A DNA stretch of 64,000 bases from Paenibacillus sp. Soil766 (GTDB lineage: Bacteria; Bacillota; Bacilli; Paenibacillales; NBRC-103111), in assembly GCF_001428105.1 (NCBI RefSeq), contig NZ_LMSJ01000034.1, positions 376,317 through 440,316 on the forward strand. Direction: 5' to 3'. Under the pieces are notes generated by a model. That model did no database searches, was not told the origin of the DNA, and was given only the letters and a program-made list of their open reading frames with translations. This document shows, one piece after another, positions 61,520-64,000 of the stretch (position 1 is the first letter of the stretch; the number at the start of each line of letters is the position of its first letter). Made by a program: the position numbers and the translations under genes.

Positions 61520-61951
61520 TTAATTTTTTCGTTCTGCGAGTACGTTCAAGAATGCTTGAGCAAATCGAAGTGTTTTCTGTACTTCAGGGTCCTTCAACAT
61601 TTTCAACATACCGAATAGACCGATGGTTGTGCTAACGTCAGCCTGTGACCGTTCACCAGCTTCAATGGCTGCTGACGCGATGTTTTTTGCTTTTTCTTGT
61701 ACAGGTTTTACGAACTCCCCAATACCTTGGGCAAAATCATTGATAAGTACTTTGTCAGTCGCCACGTTTTGTGCGAAATCGTACGCTTTCGTGAGCATAT
61801 TAACCATTTCCGCTAGTTTAGGGAGATTATCCACTAGAAGTGTTAATGATTCTTGCACCTCGGGTTTCAGTAATTGGTCAAGTACGTCTAATGATTTGGG
61901 TTCAGCTACAATTGGAGCTGATAATTCTTGAACAGTTGATGTCTGTGACAT
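61520..61951 (-). CDS. DUF1641-family protein
   Basis: 143 residues, helical, with the pattern LDQLLKPEVQESLTLLVDNLPKLAEMVNMLTKAYDF in part and GLFGMLKMLKDPEVQKTLRFAQAFL, typical of DUF1641 (YrhD-like). AAAGGAGGATAAG precedes the ATG. It is cotranscribed with NDH-2, and DUF1641 proteins are often found beside FAD oxidoreductases or formate dehydrogenases, so a helper role in membrane redox enzymes is a reasonable guess. No signal peptide. Confidence 0.85.
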   Translation of the reverse strand: MSQTSTVQELSAPIVAEPKSLDVLDQLLKPEVQESLTLLVDNLPKLAEMVNMLTKAYDFAQNVATDKVLINDFAQGIGEFVKPVQEKAKNIASAAIEAGERSQADVSTTIGLFGMLKMLKDPEVQKTLRFAQAFLNVLAERKN

Positions 61952-62250
61952 ATGACTTATCCTCCTTTGCGTAGAAAAAAACGTATTACATTATTCTACA
62001 CCTTTTGACAATAAATTTATAAAGGCAGATATTTCAAATTGGTGAACAACTCCTATATAAAACGCAAATCGTCCTAGAATTCAGCAGGTCAAGGTGTTTT
62101 GATAACTAGAAAGCGCTCTCATTTGAGGAGGCTTATTATATTATTCTAGCTCCAGATATAAAACTTCGGCAAGGATGCAATACGTGATGAGCTTAAGACA
62201 TCCCTTATGTTAATTGCACAAATAATGAATAAAATAGCCCGCTCGATGAA
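61952..62250. other. Gap between the NDH-2 operon and the transglutaminase-like gene
   Basis: Divergent promoter region of about 300 bp without ORF or clear hairpin. Only the promoter at 62251 and the ribosome site before 61951 could be assigned. Confidence 0.5.
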
Positions 62251-62279
62251 TTGAATTTTTATACATGATATTGCATAAT
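62251..62279 (+). promoter_or_regulatory. Likely promoter of the transglutaminase-like gene
   Basis: TTGAAT (62251-62256), 17-bp spacer, CATAAT (62274-62279), 38 bp before the start codon. Confidence 0.45.
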
Positions 62280-62317
62280 TATTATAGAATAGATGACTTT
62301 ATTGAGGGGGATATACA

Positions 62318-62926
62318 ATGGAATTGTTATGTGAAACGCCAGTAATCGAAGAATATTTAGTCGAATCGGAGGAAGTAAATTATAGCCACTTTACAATTAA
62401 AGAAAAGGCCGAGGAATTAAAAGCGGGATCACTAAACGAGATTGACTTTGTGAAGCGAGCTTTTGCTTTTGTCCGTGATAGCATTGCGCATTCTTGGGAT
62501 ATTCAAAGTTCTCGAATCACTTGTAATGCTTCAGAAGTCCTCCATTTTGCCGAAGGCATCTGTTATGCGAAATCGAATTTGTTATGTGCTATTTTAAGAA
62601 GTAAAGGTATACCAACGGGATTCTGTTATCAGAGACTTACATTGGGAGATACCCCTGATAGTGGCTATTGTGTCCATGCATTAAATGCTGTTTATTTACA
62701 AGCAATTGGCAAATGGATCCGTCTTGATGCACGTGGGAATAAAGCAGGTATCCATGCGGAATTCTCATTAACTGAAGAGAAGTTGGCATTTCCAATTCGT
62801 CATGAATATGGTGAAACTGATTATTTACACATTTATGCAGCTCCGAATCCAAAAACCATTCAATCATTAAAACAAAGTACTGATTGCATCTCCATGTATC
62901 TGCAAGGTCTGCCTACTTCTTTGTAA
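62318..62926 (+). CDS. Transglutaminase-like cysteine protease-fold protein
   Basis: 202 residues behind TGAGGGGG. The transglutaminase core triad is visible: Cys in EGICYAKSNLLCAILRSKGIP, His in YCVHALNAVYL and Asp in WIRLDARGNK. No signal peptide, so it acts in the cytoplasm. Stand-alone proteins of this type in bacteria are mostly uncharacterised peptidases or amidases. The gene stands alone. Confidence 0.85.
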   Translation: MELLCETPVIEEYLVESEEVNYSHFTIKEKAEELKAGSLNEIDFVKRAFAFVRDSIAHSWDIQSSRITCNASEVLHFAEGICYAKSNLLCAILRSKGIPTGFCYQRLTLGDTPDSGYCVHALNAVYLQAIGKWIRLDARGNKAGIHAEFSLTEEKLAFPIRHEYGETDYLHIYAAPNPKTIQSLKQSTDCISMYLQGLPTSL

Positions 62927-63014
62927 TTAGGAAGTTAATCTGCAAAGGACTTTACTCATTTACATCGAATACAATAATTGTAAAAAATGCTGTAGATGAG
63001 GAAGGACGTTCTCG

Positions 63015-63374
63015 ATGATATTAGGGATATTTATCTTGGTGGCCATTATAGGCATCATTGTTTCACTTGTTACAAGTGGCGGAGGCTCAAGTAGCGGGCG
63101 CCGCAGCTCGCAGTCGAATTTTAACAACCATACGAGCAGCATCAATGCCATTCAAATGGATAACCAAAATCAGCATCAATTGGATAACAATCATTCAGAA
63201 ATTTCTTATGATTCGAATGGCACATCTGCAGACTACCAAAGTGATAATTCCAACAATAGCTTTACGGGGAGTACTGACAGTGGCAGTAGTTGGAGTTCAG
63301 ATAGTGGTAGTAGCGGAGGATTTGACAGCGGCGGTGGTGGTGGCAGTGATAGCGGAACAAACAGCAGTACTTAG
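63015..63374 (+). CDS. Membrane-anchored Ser/Gly/Asn-rich protein
   Basis: 119 residues: one N-terminal helix (ILGIFILVAIIGIIVSLVTS), then a low-complexity tail of Ser, Gly, Asn, Asp and Gln (GSSWSSDSGSSGGFDSGGGG). The ATG follows a GAGGAAGGA site. The tail is probably disordered. It resembles short Ser-rich membrane proteins annotated in Paenibacillus without known role. Confidence 0.65.
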   Translation: MILGIFILVAIIGIIVSLVTSGGGSSSGRRSSQSNFNNHTSSINAIQMDNQNQHQLDNNHSEISYDSNGTSADYQSDNSNNSFTGSTDSGSSWSSDSGSSGGFDSGGGGGSDSGTNSST

Positions 63375-63399
63375 AAGAATCCTCAGGGGTTCTTTTTTG
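63375..63399 (+). terminator. Terminator after the Ser-rich gene
   Basis: AAGAATCC pairs with GGGGTTCTT around TCA, followed by TTTTT. Confidence 0.85.
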
Positions 63400-63462
63400 T
63401 TTTATACATCACATCGAGCTTTGCGCCAACTCGGCACATAATAGTACCTGATGAGGAGCAAA

Positions 63463-63620
63463 CCGCGAGCCTTCGGTCGCAATAAGGCCCCAAAAGGGCC
63501 TTATTGCTCGCCGCGCGAGGTTGCACCTGGACTTTAGCGCCCTAAATAGGCGCTAAAGTTCCCGAAGAAGCGAAATCCGCGAGCCTTCGGTCGCCATAAG
63601 GCCCCAAAAGGGCCTTATTG
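63463..63620. repeat. Intergenic palindrome cluster with two 44-bp direct repeats
   Basis: Two near-identical 44-bp copies (63463-63506 and 63577-63620, one base different) contain AATAAGGCCC / GGGCCTTATT around CAAAA and the small hairpin GAGCCTTCGGTC. Between them is TTTAGCGCC / GGCGCTAAA (63533-63557), a relative of the palindrome in the array at 7561. The IS end begins at the next base, 63621. Confidence 0.85.
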
Positions 63621-63813
63621 TATCTGAGTCAATAGAGTGGACACAAAAAAAGCTAAGAAATCAGTTTCTGTTGTTTGTAAAACTGTGATTCAAACTTATC
63701 TGGAGACAAATAGCCATGTATCTGAGTCAATAGAGTGGACACAAAAAAAGCTAAGAAATCAGTTTCTGTTGTTTGTAAAACTGTGATTCAAACTTATCTG
63801 GAGACAAATAGCC
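63621..63813. mobile_element. Duplicated terminus of an IS3-family element
   Basis: A 95-bp segment (TATCTGAGTCAATAGAGTGG...CAAATAGCC) occurs at 63621-63715 and again at 63719-63813, identical by eye and separated only by ATG. The second copy continues into the transposase gene; the first stops. The ends carry TGAGTCAATAGAGTGGACAC, the terminal inverted repeat type of IS3 elements. This is a remnant of a second, deleted copy or of a tandem insertion. The other IS end is outside the window. Confidence 0.85.
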
Positions 63814-64000
63814 GAGCTTGCTGTGCGTACGCTTCCGGTTGTAGAAGAACTCAATATACCAGTAGATTCGTTGGAGTGCTTCTTGGCGACTTTGAAATTT
63901 ATATCTGTACACCAATTCCCGCTTGAGAATGCTGTGAAAAGCCTCTATACAAGCGTTATCGTAGCAGTTGCCTTTACGGCTCATACTACGAATCATATGG
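63751..64000 (-). CDS. IS3-family transposase OrfB, C-terminal end (partial)
   Basis: The frame is open to the window edge (83 codons seen). The integrase-core end SMSRKGNCYDNACIEAFHSILKRELVY contains the last Glu of the DDE triad (NACIEAF). The tail FYNRKRTHSKLGYLSPDKFE is the usual IS3/IS150-type ending. The apparent start at 63996 is internal. Whether the element is complete cannot be seen. Confidence 0.93.
   Translation of the reverse strand, partial: HMIRSMSRKGNCYDNACIEAFHSILKRELVYRYKFQSRQEALQRIYWYIEFFYNRKRTHSKLGYLSPDKFESQFYKQQKLIS

Overview
The window looks like a chromosome segment of a spore-forming Bacillota, most likely a Paenibacillus or close relative. The reasons are a gerA-type germination operon, a CotS-family spore coat kinase, a YesM/LytS-type sensor kinase with an AraC-type response regulator beside ABC sugar transport genes, tandem CBO0543-like membrane proteins, a T-box in front of argS, a ZTP riboswitch in front of folD, and strong AGGAGG-type ribosome binding sites with frequent TTG and GTG starts. 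No rRNA or tRNA gene, prophage or cas gene was seen.

Layout. 1-2904: a leftward heterodimeric ABC exporter pair, the second gene running off the window. 3354-7560: solute-binding lipoprotein, two permeases and a GH43 lipoprotein, probably for arabinose-containing oligosaccharides. 7561-8745: nineteen tandem copies of a 62-bp double-hairpin repeat. 8905-13640: a second solute-binding lipoprotein, a YesM-like kinase and an AraC-type response regulator, which look like a three-component sensor for the transporter. 13743-15420: small genes and an acetyltransferase remnant. 15429-19966: an AraC regulator diverging from a kdgD/UxuA-like/semialdehyde dehydrogenase operon for sugar-acid oxidation. 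20214-25394: metallophosphoesterase, two membrane proteins, a nucleotidase-like protein, an SDR facing a frameshifted LysR gene, and a Fur-box-controlled esterase. 25533-28053: UDP-glucose dehydrogenase and a GT4 glycosyltransferase. 28218-34836: VOC protein, LysR gene facing a divergent purA paralog, secreted proteins, a RidA-like protein and a large membrane protein. 34857-43869: ZTP riboswitch-folD, then mostly single metabolic genes with two decayed genes among them. 43914-44139: five copies of another palindrome. 44353-46384: promoter, T-box and argS. 46521-48354: CapA-like lipoprotein and two small genes. 48715-51212: Tat-exported multicopper oxidase, ZIP permease and TatA. 51335-53369: methyltransferase, oxidoreductase and a small protein. 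53651-57761: germination receptor operon in the order A-C-D-B. 57797-59094: a broken guanine/hypoxanthine permease gene. 59251-62926: CotS-like kinase, NDH-2 with DUF1641 protein, transglutaminase-like protein. 63463-64000: more intergenic palindromes and the end of an IS3-family element with one terminus duplicated.

How parts fit. The sugar locus reads as a sense-import-hydrolyse unit: the two binding proteins are paralogs, one serving the permeases and the other sitting with the kinase, and no ATPase is present, so a shared MsmX-type ATPase is expected. The oxidase-ZIP-TatA operon couples a Tat substrate to an export component and a metal permease. Gene decay is scattered: LysR at 23669, an acetyltransferase at 15179, a TIM-barrel gene at 38472, a fragment at 36864 and the purine permease at 57797. 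The most unusual features are the palindromic repeat families, above all the 1.2-kb array at 7561-8745, where two copies carry matched base changes in both arms of one stem.
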